Shown piece after piece: positions 1-8,101 of a DNA stretch of 25,889 bases; positions within the stretch are counted from its first letter, which is position 1, and every line of letters begins with the position of its first letter. A model generated the notes under the pieces. It had not been told where the DNA came from and did not search any database. It saw only the letters and a program-made list of their open reading frames with translations. This DNA is from CAZYPH01 sp964649095 (lineage in GTDB: Bacteria > Bdellovibrionota > UBA1018 > UBA923), in assembly GCA_964649095.1 (NCBI GenBank), contig CAZYPH010000022.1, forward strand, positions 1 through 25,889, given 5' to 3'. Both the position numbers and the translations under genes were made by a program.

Positions 1-470
1 CCATCACCGGGCAAGTCAATCGATTCATCGGGAGTCGCTGCCGGCGCCATTTCAGGATAAAGATAACCCGATAACTGATCGATTAAACGTTCGCTCTCTT
101 CTTCAGTTAAACTAGCGGTATCGACATTTGACCCCAGGGCGCTAGTGAGTAGCATCACAAGGCTGTTAGTGCGATACATGTCCACGTTACGAGCCGATTG
201 ATTCCGCACGGTGCGGGCGCGCTCTCTAAGAAAATTTAAATTTTCACGCGAGTTAATATATTGAATGACCGCTTGCCGGCGCCTGGCGACTTGAGGGTCG
301 CTTGGGCTGCCGCCCAGATACGTAGTCATCCCCGATTGCAGGCTTTGAAAAACACTAAGCTGTTGTAACGGGGTTTCAGGTGTTTGGGCAATAACCACCC
401 AAGCATGGCTAAAAAAAACACTCAACACCAAGTAGAATGGTAGCATTCGAACTGGCTTCTTCTGACTCAT
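1..470 (-). CDS. Secreted protein of unknown function, N-terminal part (runs off left edge)
   Basis: An open frame on the minus strand begins at ATG 470-468 and stays open to the window edge, giving about 156 residues; the C-terminus is missing. The start is preceded by a GAGAGAG stretch about 6 nt upstream that can serve as a weak ribosome-binding site. The N-terminus (MSQKKPVRMLPFYLVLSVFF) has basic residues followed by a hydrophobic core and a plausible signal-peptidase I site after A28 (VVIA/QTPE), so export to the periplasm or outer membrane is likely. The mature part is polar and probably helical (ARRRQAVIQYINSRENLNFL). I recognise no domain. It is divergent from the leucine dehydrogenase gene and shares the 319-bp spacer with it. 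Coding status is well supported by the signal peptide and absence of stops; function is unknown. Confidence 0.75.
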   Translation of the reverse strand, partial: MSQKKPVRMLPFYLVLSVFFSHAWVVIAQTPETPLQQLSVFQSLQSGMTTYLGGSPSDPQVARRRQAVIQYINSRENLNFLRERARTVRNQSARNVDMYRTNSLVMLLTSALGSNVDTASLTEEESERLIDQLSGYLYPEMAPAATPDESIDLPGD

Positions 471-789
471 AGTAACTCTCTCTCAAGGTTAAGAGAAAGC
501 AAACTGCGGGCCGATTTACCCAAAAAACGTTGGAACCCAATAGGGCTGCAAGTGCTTGTTATTAATGTGAAAACTTAGACAAAACCTCCGGACCCCTACC
601 TAACACCCAAAAAAACCGTCGAATCTCTATACACGCGGTTGGGTTTTAGTCGTACGCCTGGGCTCCAACGCAAGACATTTTCTCGCACTTCGACAGGCAT
701 GGCCTTGTCGGTGTGTTTTCCGTTCGATATGTCTTTTCAGACGGGACAAAAAAATACGCGTTTTTCGCATTTCATGGAGGGTCATTTCT
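471..789. other. Divergent intergenic region (319 bp)
   Basis: This spacer separates the unknown secreted protein (minus) from leucine dehydrogenase (plus) and should hold both promoters. I see no convincing open frame. It contains a hairpin at 686-715 (listed separately), a smaller one at about 731-742 (gtct/agac arms), and a weak inverted repeat aaccg/cggtt around 614-640. A poor sigma70-like pair for the plus strand, ttgtcg at 705-710 and tatgtc at 728-733 with a 17-bp spacer, is possible but matches consensus badly. The leucine dehydrogenase ribosome-binding site GGAGG is at 776-780. Confidence 0.6.
686..715 (+). promoter_or_regulatory. Stable hairpin in leucine dehydrogenase leader
   Basis: Arms cac-tt-cgacagg and ccttgtcg-gtg pair as a seven-pair core (691-697 with 704-710, one G-U), extended by one G-U, one mismatch and three more pairs, with a six-base loop. 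A short T-run (716-719) follows on the plus strand. It lies 75 bp before the gene and could be an attenuator, a terminator of an upstream short transcript or an operator. The structure is read directly from the sequence; the function is inference. Confidence 0.35.
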
Positions 790-1866
790 GTGCGCATCAC
801 TCTAAAAGAAACCAACTTATTCGAGCGTCTGGGCGACGAAAATTACGAACAAATTGTGTACTGCCAAGATCGTGACAGCGGTTTAAAAGCTATTGTTGCG
901 ATTCATGACTCCACACTAGGGCCAGGCACCGGCGGATGTCGAATGTATCCGTATGCTTCTGAGACCGAAGCTCTTGAAGACGTTCTTCGTCTTTCAAAAG
1001 GCATGACGTACAAGGCATCGATTAGCGGATTAAATTTAGGTGGCGCAAAAGCCGTGATTATTGGTGATCCACGCACCGTTAAAACAGAAGCATTATTAAA
1101 ACGTTTTGGCCGTTTCGTTGAAGGCCTTGGTGGTCGTTACATCACAGCTAAAGACGTGGGTATTACAGGGCCTGATTTGCAAATCATTCAAACACAAACC
1201 AAACATATTTTGGGTATCGAGGGTGTCGCAAACTCTAGCGGCGACCCTAGTCCAGTAACGGCGTGGGGTGTGTACAACGGCATGAAAGCGGCTGTAAAAA
1301 AAGCCTTTGGTTCAGACTCGCTACAAGGCCGCACGATTGCGGTGCAAGGTCTGGGTTATGTGAGTTACACGTTGGTTGAATATCTTACGAAAGAGGGCGC
1401 TAAAGTTATTGCGGCTGATATTGATCGCACACGCGAGCAGTTGGTGCAGAGTAAGTTTGGTGTTTCGTTAGTGCCGGTTGATGAAATTCTCGGCACAAAG
1501 TGTGATGTGTTTTCGCCAAACGCCATGGGCGGAGCAATCAATGCAAAGACAATCCCGCAGCTTCAATGTAAAGTAGTGGCCGGCGCTGCCAATAATCAAC
1601 TAGCCACGGACGAAGATGGGTTTGAACTTATGCGTCGCGGCATACTGTACGCGCCCGACTACGCTATTAATGCCGGGGGTTTGGTAAATATCTACCACGA
1701 GCTGGGTGGCTACAATAAAGAGCGTGCGTATGATTATGTTGCGGGCATTTATCGTACGATCGAAAATATTCTCGATCGCTCTGAAAAAGAGAAGCTACCA
1801 CCGCATCGTGTAGCTGATTTGTTAGCAGAAGAGCGCATCGCCGCAGCGAAACAAAAAAAGATCTAA
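790..1866 (+). CDS. Leucine dehydrogenase (Leu/Phe/Val dehydrogenase family)
   Basis: This cytosolic NAD-dependent enzyme oxidatively deaminates branched-chain amino acids (typically leucine, valine, isoleucine) to 2-oxo acids and ammonia. The 358-residue length fits the family. Visible motifs are GPGTGGCR (44-51), the substrate and catalytic lysines K75 (GMTYK) and K87 (LNLGGAK), spaced 12 apart as K68/K80 are in Bacillus leucine dehydrogenase, and catalytic D122 in TAKDVG. A Rossmann GLGYVS motif with the acidic ADID strand end suits NAD. The GTG start at 790 is chosen because GGAGG lies 9 nt upstream and the N-terminus matches the family; an overlapping longer frame from 639 is in another frame. 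A hairpin terminator follows, so it is probably a separate transcript from the lysine operon. Phenylalanine or valine specificity cannot be excluded. Confidence 0.92.
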   Translation: MRITLKETNLFERLGDENYEQIVYCQDRDSGLKAIVAIHDSTLGPGTGGCRMYPYASETEALEDVLRLSKGMTYKASISGLNLGGAKAVIIGDPRTVKTEALLKRFGRFVEGLGGRYITAKDVGITGPDLQIIQTQTKHILGIEGVANSSGDPSPVTAWGVYNGMKAAVKKAFGSDSLQGRTIAVQGLGYVSYTLVEYLTKEGAKVIAADIDRTREQLVQSKFGVSLVPVDEILGTKCDVFSPNAMGGAINAKTIPQLQCKVVAGAANNQLATDEDGFELMRRGILYAPDYAINAGGLVNIYHELGGYNKERAYDYVAGIYRTIENILDRSEKEKLPPHRVADLLAEERIAAAKQKKI

Positions 1867-1874
1867 CTCTAAAA

Positions 1875-1905
1875 TCTGGAGCGTTGCGTAACGCAGCGCT
1901 CCAGA
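1875..1905 (+). terminator. Hairpin terminator after leucine dehydrogenase
   Basis: A 14-bp stem (1875-1888 with 1892-1905, one G-U pair) with a three-base TAA loop begins 8 nt after the stop codon and is followed by AAATTTCTTT. The stem is strong but the U-tract is broken, so termination may be partial. Confidence 0.65.
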
Positions 1906-1917
1906 AATTTCTTTGCA

Positions 1918-1943
1918 GTTCAATCATTGAGTGATCATTGAAC
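1918..1943. promoter_or_regulatory. Operator-like direct and inverted repeat upstream of kdd
   Basis: The octamer atcattga occurs twice (1923-1930 and 1934-1941), an 11-bp period that places both copies on the same face of the helix. The same segment is bounded by a 7-bp inverted repeat, gttcaat at 1918-1924 and attgaac at 1937-1943. It lies 51 bp before the kdd start, where a regulator of the lysine operon would bind. No clear sigma70 promoter is visible; a -10-like tatttt at 1978-1983 is only 10 nt from the start codon. The repeat is certain; the role is inferred. Confidence 0.4.
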
Positions 1944-1993
1944 TATCGAATTTCTAGTCGGAAACACTCTTATGCGGTATTTTTGTTCTTAGA

Positions 1994-3064
1994 ATGCCAC
2001 ATCATAATCCAAATCGAGCATGCCCTTTCGGTACACACCGAGTTCTAAAACCCACCAATGTCTTACCTCAGGCCGCAACAAAACTAGATGTTAGCCTACC
2101 TATTTTAGACAATGAGCTTTTGATTGACGTTGAAGCGCTCAATATCGACTCCGCAAGTTTTATGCAGATGCGCAAAGAGTTTAACGACGATGAAACACTT
2201 ATCGCGCGGCATATACAGAATTTAATATCTATTCAGGGTAAACAGCAAAATCCGGTGACAGGCTCGGGCGGTGTTTTGATAGGCAGAGTGCGAGAAGTGG
2301 GCGTTGATTTTTTAAAGAACAAAAGCCCTGCGGAGTTTGTCAAAGTAGGCGATCGGGTGGTGACGTTGGTGTCTCTTACGCTGACACCATTGCATTTGAC
2401 GGAAATTTCTAAAGTACATATGGCCACCGATCGTGTGGATTGCAAGGGCCATGCGATTCTTTTCGAGAGCGGCGTTTATGCTAAGTTGCCGAACGATATT
2501 CATGAAAATCTTGCGTTAGCGGTGTTAGATGTTTGTGGGGCACCGGCTCAAGCCGCGAAATTGTGTGCGCCTGGTCAAACGGTAGTGGCCATTGGCGGCG
2601 GCGGTAAGTCGGGGATTCTCTCGTTATGGGAAGCCAAAAAGAAAGTCGGTGTTAGTGGCCGAGTTATTGCCCTCGATTATTCGGCTGACGTCGTAGAGAA
2701 GTGCAAATCATTTTCATTTATAGATGACGCGTATGTCGTCGATGCGACTAATAGTCTAGCGGTTTATGATTTGATCCGCCGAGTAACTAACGGTCGATTA
2801 GCCGATATCGTATTTAACTTTGCTAATATTCCAAATACAGAAATGGCAACGATTCTTGGCGCACGCTCTGGTGGCACAGCCTATTATTTTAGTATGGCCA
2901 CAAATTTTGCAAAAGCTACCCTGGGGGCTGAAGGCGTCGGTGCCAATGTTACGTTACTTATGGGTAACGGGTACACGCCAGGGCACGCAGAGCTGACGTT
3001 GCAAATACTACGTGACTCTAGCGAAATCCGATCATTCTATGAGGCGAAATATGGCTCGACTTGA
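1994..3064 (+). CDS. kdd: L-erythro-3,5-diaminohexanoate dehydrogenase
   Basis: Kdd oxidatively deaminates 3,5-diaminohexanoate to 3-keto-5-aminohexanoate with NAD(P)+, the step after lysine 5,6-aminomutase in B12-dependent lysine degradation. The 356-residue protein carries the family N-terminal pattern GTHRVLKPTNVLPQ and LIDVEALNIDSASF, a zinc-free alcohol-dehydrogenase-like fold segment (RVREVGVDF... GDRVVTLVSLTLTP) and a glycine-rich cofactor motif VVAIGGGGKSGILS at about residues 195-208. No Shine-Dalgarno is visible at ATG 1994; the start is kept because the family N-terminus begins near it. It is the first gene of the lysine run, behind an operator-like repeat, and its last 14 bp overlap kamD, implying translational coupling. 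Confidence 0.9.
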   Translation: MPHHNPNRACPFGTHRVLKPTNVLPQAATKLDVSLPILDNELLIDVEALNIDSASFMQMRKEFNDDETLIARHIQNLISIQGKQQNPVTGSGGVLIGRVREVGVDFLKNKSPAEFVKVGDRVVTLVSLTLTPLHLTEISKVHMATDRVDCKGHAILFESGVYAKLPNDIHENLALAVLDVCGAPAQAAKLCAPGQTVVAIGGGGKSGILSLWEAKKKVGVSGRVIALDYSADVVEKCKSFSFIDDAYVVDATNSLAVYDLIRRVTNGRLADIVFNFANIPNTEMATILGARSGGTAYYFSMATNFAKATLGAEGVGANVTLLMGNGYTPGHAELTLQILRDSSEIRSFYEAKYGST

Positions 3065-4616
3065 ACTCAACAAACACACTCTAATCGAGTGTCGAAAATT
3101 GGCGACGCAGATTGTATCCAAAGTAAAACCAGTTATTGATACACATACCAGTGTTGGTATTGAACGCGCAGCACTCCGACTAATTGGGGTTAAGGGTGTT
3201 GTGGTTCAGAACAATCAGCCTATTCCGTTAGTGAACGTTATCGTCGATCAATTGCGTAACGACCGCGGTTTAGCAAAAGGTGTTTTATATTGGGTTGCTA
3301 ATGCGCTAATTCAGACAGGCAAAGATCTCAATCATTTGTGTTTAGCGTTGGAAAAAGGCGAGATTATTTTAACGCAACAACATCATGCCAGTCCGGCAGA
3401 AGTAAAACGTCTGGCTACCGATCTTTGTAAAGAGGCTCTGCAGCGATTAACGACCATCCGCGAGCAGCGCAATAGTTTGCGCAAACAACAACGCGATCCG
3501 TTGGATACGTCGTTTCAAAGTAAGCCGCTTTTATACGTCATCGTAGCAACCGGTAACATTTATGAAGACGTTATTCAGGCGCGAGCAGCAGTAGAAAACG
3601 GTGCCGATGCGATTGCTGTAATTCGATCCACCGCGCAGAGTTTGTTAGATTATGTTCCAGAGGGCGCTACTACCGAAGGTTTTGGTGGCACGTATGCTAC
3701 GCAAGAAAATTTTCGGATCATGCGTGCAGCGTTAGATGAGATGGGTGAAAAAGTCGGGCGTTATATTCGGCTTACTAATTATTCGTCGGGCCTTTGTATG
3801 TCGGAGATCGCTGCCATCGCTGCCATTGAGCGTTTAGATTTTCTATTAAACGACGCGATGTATGGCATTCTGTTTCGTGACATCAACATGAAACGCACTT
3901 TGGTTGATCAGCACTTTTCACGTCTTATTATCGCACACGCAGACATCACGATTCACACGGGTGAAGATAATTATTTAACAACAGCCGATGCTATTGAAAA
4001 TGGTCACCAGGTTTTGTCGAGCCAGTTCATCAACGAACGTTTTGCGTTAGAAGCCCATATGAAAGAAGAACAGATGGGCTTAGGGCATGCGGCCGAGATG
4101 GACCCTTGGCATCCGAACGTGCTGCTGCTTGAGATCGCGCGTGCGCAGATGACACGCGATATTTTTCCGAAGGCGCCGATAAAATACATGCCCCCAACAC
4201 GCTACAAAGTAGGGGATATCTTTTTCTCGCACCTCATGGATGCCATGTTTAATTTAGTGGGTGTCATGACGAATCAAGGCATTCAGTTGTTGGGTATGCC
4301 TACCGAGGCGATGCACACACCGCTATTACACGACCGTTACATGAGTATCAAAAATGCCAACTACGTATTCGGTGCGGCACGTGATTTGGGTAAAGAGATT
4401 ACTTACAAACGCGATGGTGTGATCGCGAAGTGGGCCAATCAGGTTTTAGATCAAACGTTAACACATCTACGAAAAATCGAACGTGATGGCTTGTTTAAAG
4501 CGATTGAAGACAAAGCGTTTGCCAACGTTTCGCGTACGTTGCAGGGAGGCAAAGGACTCGATGGTGTTATTGAAAAAGAGAAAGACTATATCAATCCATT
4601 TTTTGATTTGCTTTAA
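3051..4616 (+). CDS. kamD: Lysine 5,6-aminomutase alpha subunit
   Basis: KamD is the large TIM-barrel subunit of the adenosylcobalamin- and PLP-dependent aminomutase that moves the terminal amino group of beta-lysine (or D-lysine) from C6 to C5. I set the start at ATG 3051 (MARLELNKHTLIE), preceded by GAGG about 7 nt upstream, giving 521 residues as expected for the family; the frame can be extended to 3012 but those 13 residues look like kdd read in another frame. Recognisable stretches include LYVIVATGNIYEDVIQARAA, GTYATQENFRIMRAALDEMG and the C-terminal GGKGLDGVIEKEKDYINPFF. It overlaps kdd by 14 bp and is followed 12 nt later by kamE, its obligate partner. Confidence 0.93.
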   Translation: MARLELNKHTLIECRKLATQIVSKVKPVIDTHTSVGIERAALRLIGVKGVVVQNNQPIPLVNVIVDQLRNDRGLAKGVLYWVANALIQTGKDLNHLCLALEKGEIILTQQHHASPAEVKRLATDLCKEALQRLTTIREQRNSLRKQQRDPLDTSFQSKPLLYVIVATGNIYEDVIQARAAVENGADAIAVIRSTAQSLLDYVPEGATTEGFGGTYATQENFRIMRAALDEMGEKVGRYIRLTNYSSGLCMSEIAAIAAIERLDFLLNDAMYGILFRDINMKRTLVDQHFSRLIIAHADITIHTGEDNYLTTADAIENGHQVLSSQFINERFALEAHMKEEQMGLGHAAEMDPWHPNVLLLEIARAQMTRDIFPKAPIKYMPPTRYKVGDIFFSHLMDAMFNLVGVMTNQGIQLLGMPTEAMHTPLLHDRYMSIKNANYVFGAARDLGKEITYKRDGVIAKWANQVLDQTLTHLRKIERDGLFKAIEDKAFANVSRTLQGGKGLDGVIEKEKDYINPFFDLL

Positions 4617-4628
4617 GCGAGTACAACC

Positions 4629-5399
4629 ATGTCAGGCGTAAAAAAGGTAGATCTAAAAAAACTAAAACCCTACGGCGACATTATGAACGATGGTGTCGTG
4701 CAGTTGTCGTTTACGTTACCCGTTGAAGTTTCGCTCGAGGCTCAAGAAGCCGCTAGGCAGCTAGTCAGTAAAATGGGTTTTGAAGACATAAAAATCGCGA
4801 CTATGCAGCCGGCTGCAACAGGTTTTAGCATGTTTGTTGTGTATGCTAAGGTGCAGCATATTGTTGATTTTACGCAGATCAAAGTCGTTAAAGTAGAATC
4901 GCCGACGTTGTCGATGAAAGAACTCGACGCCTTATTAGAGGCCCAGTTTGATCGCAAGATTGTCGTCTTGGGTGCGTGCACAGGCTACGACGCACATACC
5001 GTAGGCATTGATGCGATTATGAATATGAAGGGTTTTGCTGGCGACTATGGGTTAGAGCGCTATAAAAATCTTGATGCGCGTAATCTTGGGGCTCAGGTCT
5101 TAAACGATGAGCTGCTTAAAAAAGCCGTAGAAGCCAATGCCGATGTCATTCTTGTTTCAAAAGTGGTGACGCAACACGATATTCATTTGAGCGATTTAAA
5201 AGATTTGATCGCTCGAGCCGAACAAATGGGGTTGCGTGATCGTTTTATATTTATAGCCGGTGGCCCGCGTCTGTCGCACCAGATTGCTTTGGAATGTGGA
5301 TTTGATGCGGGGTTTGGGGTTGGTTCGAAGCCGTCTGAAGTAGCCAGCTACTTTGTGGATGAGCTGATTAAACGAAAAAATAAAAAGGGCACACCATAA
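4629..5399 (+). CDS. kamE: Lysine 5,6-aminomutase beta subunit (B12-binding)
   Basis: KamE carries the cobalamin-binding Rossmann domain and the PLP-anchoring lysine of lysine 5,6-aminomutase. The 256-residue protein has an N-terminal dimerisation part (about 1-105) and a B12-binding part. The base-off/His-on signature D-x-H-x-x-G is D121-A-H123-T-V-G126, and K134 (MNMKG) lies 11 residues after the cobalt-ligand histidine, the same spacing as His133/Lys144 of the clostridial beta subunit, so both cofactor anchors are intact. The later glycine pair of the B12 site is in FIAGGPRL. The ATG at 4629 has only a weak upstream gcgag. Its stop codon is two bases from the start of the MoxR-type ATPase. 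Confidence 0.93.
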   Translation: MSGVKKVDLKKLKPYGDIMNDGVVQLSFTLPVEVSLEAQEAARQLVSKMGFEDIKIATMQPAATGFSMFVVYAKVQHIVDFTQIKVVKVESPTLSMKELDALLEAQFDRKIVVLGACTGYDAHTVGIDAIMNMKGFAGDYGLERYKNLDARNLGAQVLNDELLKKAVEANADVILVSKVVTQHDIHLSDLKDLIARAEQMGLRDRFIFIAGGPRLSHQIALECGFDAGFGVGSKPSEVASYFVDELIKRKNKKGTP

Positions 5400-5401
5400 A
5401 A

Positions 5402-6253
5402 ATGAAAACCCTCAACGCCGTTCTCGACGAATTAAAAAATAAACTAGTCGGCCGTGTGCCTGAAATCGAGGCCTTGTATTTAGCTATTAGTGCCCGTCGT
5501 CATACTATTATTGAGGGGCCGGTTGGCGTGGGGAAAACATTTTTAGCCTCTGCCGTAGCGCACGCCATGGGCCGTGAAGTAGTACGCATTGATGGCGATG
5601 CTCGGTTTACGGAGCAAAAACTAACAGGTTGGTTCGACCCCAACCTCGTTTTAAAGACCGGCTATAAACCAGACAATTTTATTGAAGGACCACTCACACG
5701 CGCGATGAAAAGTGGTGCGATTCTTTTTATCAACGAACTCAACCGCATGCCCGAGGGCGTTCAAAATATACTATTACCAGCTCTAGACGAGCGATTGATT
5801 CATCTTCCACAGCTATCTACGATCAGCGCACATCCTGATTTTATTGTGATCGCGACACAAAATCCGCGCGAGTTTGTGGCGACGTCGCACTTAAGCGAGG
5901 CGTTGTTAGATCGTTTTGAGTGGTTGCATGTGACCTACCAGTCTGAAGAAGACGAATTGCATATACTAGAAAATGTATATGATTGTGAATTTACCATTCC
6001 AACTCTTAAACTAGTCCGTCTGACGCGAAACCACCCTAAAATCAAACGTGGAGCTTCTATTCGGGCTGGTATTGCGATTTTAGAGATTTTAAAGGCCGCA
6101 CAAATACCGACGGTTGAGACGTTTGAAAGGGCTATCAAACTAGCCTTGCCCACGCGCATCGAGTTGTTGAATGCCGATACCGACGTAGGTTTTGAAGTCG
6201 TGGTCGCGCAAGTTTTGGCGGAACTTATTGATGCCGTAAAAAAAAACTCTTAA
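5402..6253 (+). CDS. MoxR-type AAA+ ATPase, candidate aminomutase activase
   Basis: This 283-residue protein is an AAA+ ATPase of the MoxR group. Walker A is GPVGVGKT (39-46), the Walker B region is ILFINELNR (107-115), sensor 1 is ATQNP (N154) and an arginine finger is likely R172 in LLDRFEW. The Walker B aspartate is replaced by N111 (codon AAC) while the following E112 is kept; this may weaken Mg binding or be a subfamily trait. MoxR ATPases commonly act with a VWA protein to remodel or metallate a target enzyme. The gene starts two bases after kamE and is followed by a VWA gene, then kce, so the aminomutase is the obvious candidate client. Family assignment is firm; the client is inferred. 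Confidence 0.85.
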   Translation: MKTLNAVLDELKNKLVGRVPEIEALYLAISARRHTIIEGPVGVGKTFLASAVAHAMGREVVRIDGDARFTEQKLTGWFDPNLVLKTGYKPDNFIEGPLTRAMKSGAILFINELNRMPEGVQNILLPALDERLIHLPQLSTISAHPDFIVIATQNPREFVATSHLSEALLDRFEWLHVTYQSEEDELHILENVYDCEFTIPTLKLVRLTRNHPKIKRGASIRAGIAILEILKAAQIPTVETFERAIKLALPTRIELLNADTDVGFEVVVAQVLAELIDAVKKNS

Positions 6254-6288
6254 GTGATGCGGAATCGTTAACCGCAGAATCCGTTGAT

Positions 6289-7227
6289 GTGACTACTCAA
6301 AAAGCGTTCGATTCGGCGAATATTAGCCAACCAAAAAATTTGAGTTATGCGTTTGTTTCGCCAGAGACAATGGCCTCGCGGCCAAACGATGATTTTGAGT
6401 ACCGGTCTTCTTGGGATGTCGCGATTCGTTTTCAAGACTTAAATCGCCTGGGTCACTTTTCGGAAGAAAAGAAGCAGGCCTTCAAACGCCGCGCTGTGGG
6501 CGCGATTCTTTTACAAGCTTTAAAAGTTTTAAAACGGGTTAGTTATCCGACTCGGACGCGTATTATTCCGGAAGCCGACCTGGCTTTGTTTGATGTGGAG
6601 CGTTCAGATTTAGACGTCATCAGTACGCTCGATCACTACATCGCAAATCAAAACATCGAGTTTTTTTATCAAGCCGAGATCGCCCGTCGGCAGCCAGTAA
6701 TTGTTATTCTCGACACAAGCCTTAGTATGACCGGAGAAAAACTTGCGTTATTAGCCGTAACTGCCGCTGTCGTGACGCTATCAGTGCGTCCAGACGATTT
6801 GTGTATGTTTGGTTTTGATTCCAAAATTCGACCTCTGAAAGGTTTTAATGAACCACTATTTAAGAACCAGTCGCCGATAAAAAATGCGAGCCGCGTCATC
6901 GAGCGTGTATTAGAGCTACCCTCGGGGGGGTTTACCAATATTGAATTGGCATTAGTAGAAACCGAAAGAGTGATCAAGCAGGCCGCATCTCGAGAACCCA
7001 ACATCATGTTAATGACGGATGGAAAATATACCGAGGGCCGTGACCCAACCTATTTGGCACAGCGTTTTAAGCGCCTGCATGTCATGAAACTGGGGCGTGA
7101 TCAGGCTGGGCGCAAATTATTAGAAGATTTAGTTCGACTAGGCCATGGCCAGCTGTTTGAAGCGAAAAAGATTCAAGAACTGCCTAAGTCCACCTACAAT
7201 GCTATTAGATCTTTATTGAGAAGTTAG
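6289..7227 (+). CDS. VWA-domain protein, partner of the MoxR ATPase
   Basis: The 312-residue protein has an N-terminal helical region (1-135) and a C-terminal von Willebrand A domain. The MIDAS metal site is complete: DTSLS at D142-S146, T216 in GGFTN and D244 in LMTDGK. No signal peptide or membrane segment is visible, so it should be cytoplasmic, like NorD, CbbO or CobT. The first usable start in frame is GTG 6289, 35 nt after the MoxR gene, with no good ribosome-binding site; ATG 6370 is an alternative. VWA domains of this kind usually recruit the target enzyme to a MoxR ring, and this one sits between the aminomutase genes and kce. It may belong to a family-specific activase, but no direct evidence of the client is in the sequence. 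Confidence 0.83.
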   Translation: MTTQKAFDSANISQPKNLSYAFVSPETMASRPNDDFEYRSSWDVAIRFQDLNRLGHFSEEKKQAFKRRAVGAILLQALKVLKRVSYPTRTRIIPEADLALFDVERSDLDVISTLDHYIANQNIEFFYQAEIARRQPVIVILDTSLSMTGEKLALLAVTAAVVTLSVRPDDLCMFGFDSKIRPLKGFNEPLFKNQSPIKNASRVIERVLELPSGGFTNIELALVETERVIKQAASREPNIMLMTDGKYTEGRDPTYLAQRFKRLHVMKLGRDQAGRKLLEDLVRLGHGQLFEAKKIQELPKSTYNAIRSLLRS

Positions 7228-7262
7228 TATATTAATAAAATACTATTTAAATAGGGAGCTCA

Positions 7263-8072
7263 ATGCAGCCACTTATTATCACGTGTGCCATCACCGGTGC
7301 AGAAACCTTAAAGTCGCAGAACCCTAACTTGCCCATCACGGTAAAAGAACAAGTTCAAGCGACAATCGATGCCTACAATGCCGGGGCTACGGTTGTTCAT
7401 CTGCATGTGCGTGATGATTCTGGTGCGCCCACTCAAGATAGCAATCGATTTCAAGAAGTCATCGACGGTATTCGGGCAAAGTGCCCAATCGTCATTCAAA
7501 TATCTACGGGCGGGGCCGTAGGAGACTCGATTGCTGATCGTGCGCGGCCACTCGATTTAAAACCTGAAATGGCTAGTCTCAACGTTGGGTCGATTAATTT
7601 TGGTGATGATGTCTTTATTAACAAAACAGCAGACGTCGAGTTACTTGCAACAAAAATGCTGCAGCTTAAAATTAAACCCGAGATCGAGGTCTATGATCTG
7701 GGCATGATGGATGTGGCTAAACGTATGATCAAGGCGCACCTCTTGGCCTCGCCGGCGCATTTTAACTTTGTGTTAGGAACGTCGCATGGACTGTCGGGCG
7801 ATGTGCGGAATATCGGATTATTGATCGATCGATTGCCGAGCAATGCCACGTTTACCGCAACAGGTATCGGCCGCTACCAACTGCCTGTCGCTACCTATAG
7901 TCTTCTATCCGGTGGGCACGTTAGAGTAGGTTTAGAAGATAATATTTATTTTGCAAAGGGACAGCTTGCTACATCTAATGCACAGTTGGTGGAGCGCGTG
8001 GCGTCACTAGCGCATACGTTACAGCGTCCAATAGCGAGTATTGAGGCCACCAAAAAATGGATCAATAATTAA
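7263..8072 (+). CDS. kce: 3-keto-5-aminohexanoate cleavage enzyme (BKACE family)
   Basis: Kce condenses 3-keto-5-aminohexanoate with acetyl-CoA to give acetoacetate and 3-aminobutyryl-CoA. The 269-residue TIM-barrel protein keeps the family residues: E14, zinc ligands H46 and H48 in HLHVR, and the R221/E225/D226 set in GHVRVGLEDN, matching R226/E230/D231 of the characterised enzyme with a constant offset. The start at ATG 7263 has GGGAG just upstream. BKACE proteins act on several beta-keto acids, so the substrate is assigned mainly from the neighbouring kdd, kamD and kamE genes. The 35-bp gap before it is AT-rich and could hold an internal promoter, but none is clear. Confidence 0.9.
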   Translation: MQPLIITCAITGAETLKSQNPNLPITVKEQVQATIDAYNAGATVVHLHVRDDSGAPTQDSNRFQEVIDGIRAKCPIVIQISTGGAVGDSIADRARPLDLKPEMASLNVGSINFGDDVFINKTADVELLATKMLQLKIKPEIEVYDLGMMDVAKRMIKAHLLASPAHFNFVLGTSHGLSGDVRNIGLLIDRLPSNATFTATGIGRYQLPVATYSLLSGGHVRVGLEDNIYFAKGQLATSNAQLVERVASLAHTLQRPIASIEATKKWINN

Positions 8073-8101
8073 ATATATATAGAACTGGAAATGTATTTTG
8101 T

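Noticed and set aside
1944..1993. Cobalamin or lysine riboswitch before kdd
   Set aside because: Only about 90 nt lie between the terminator and the start, and no B12-box or lysine-element pattern was seen.
3012..3050. Upstream extension of kamD from position 3012
   Set aside because: The ATG at 3051 has a good ribosome-binding site and gives family length; the extension is kdd sequence read out of frame.
6669..7007. 112-residue minus-strand frame within the VWA gene
   Set aside because: The VWA MIDAS motifs on the plus strand explain the sequence.
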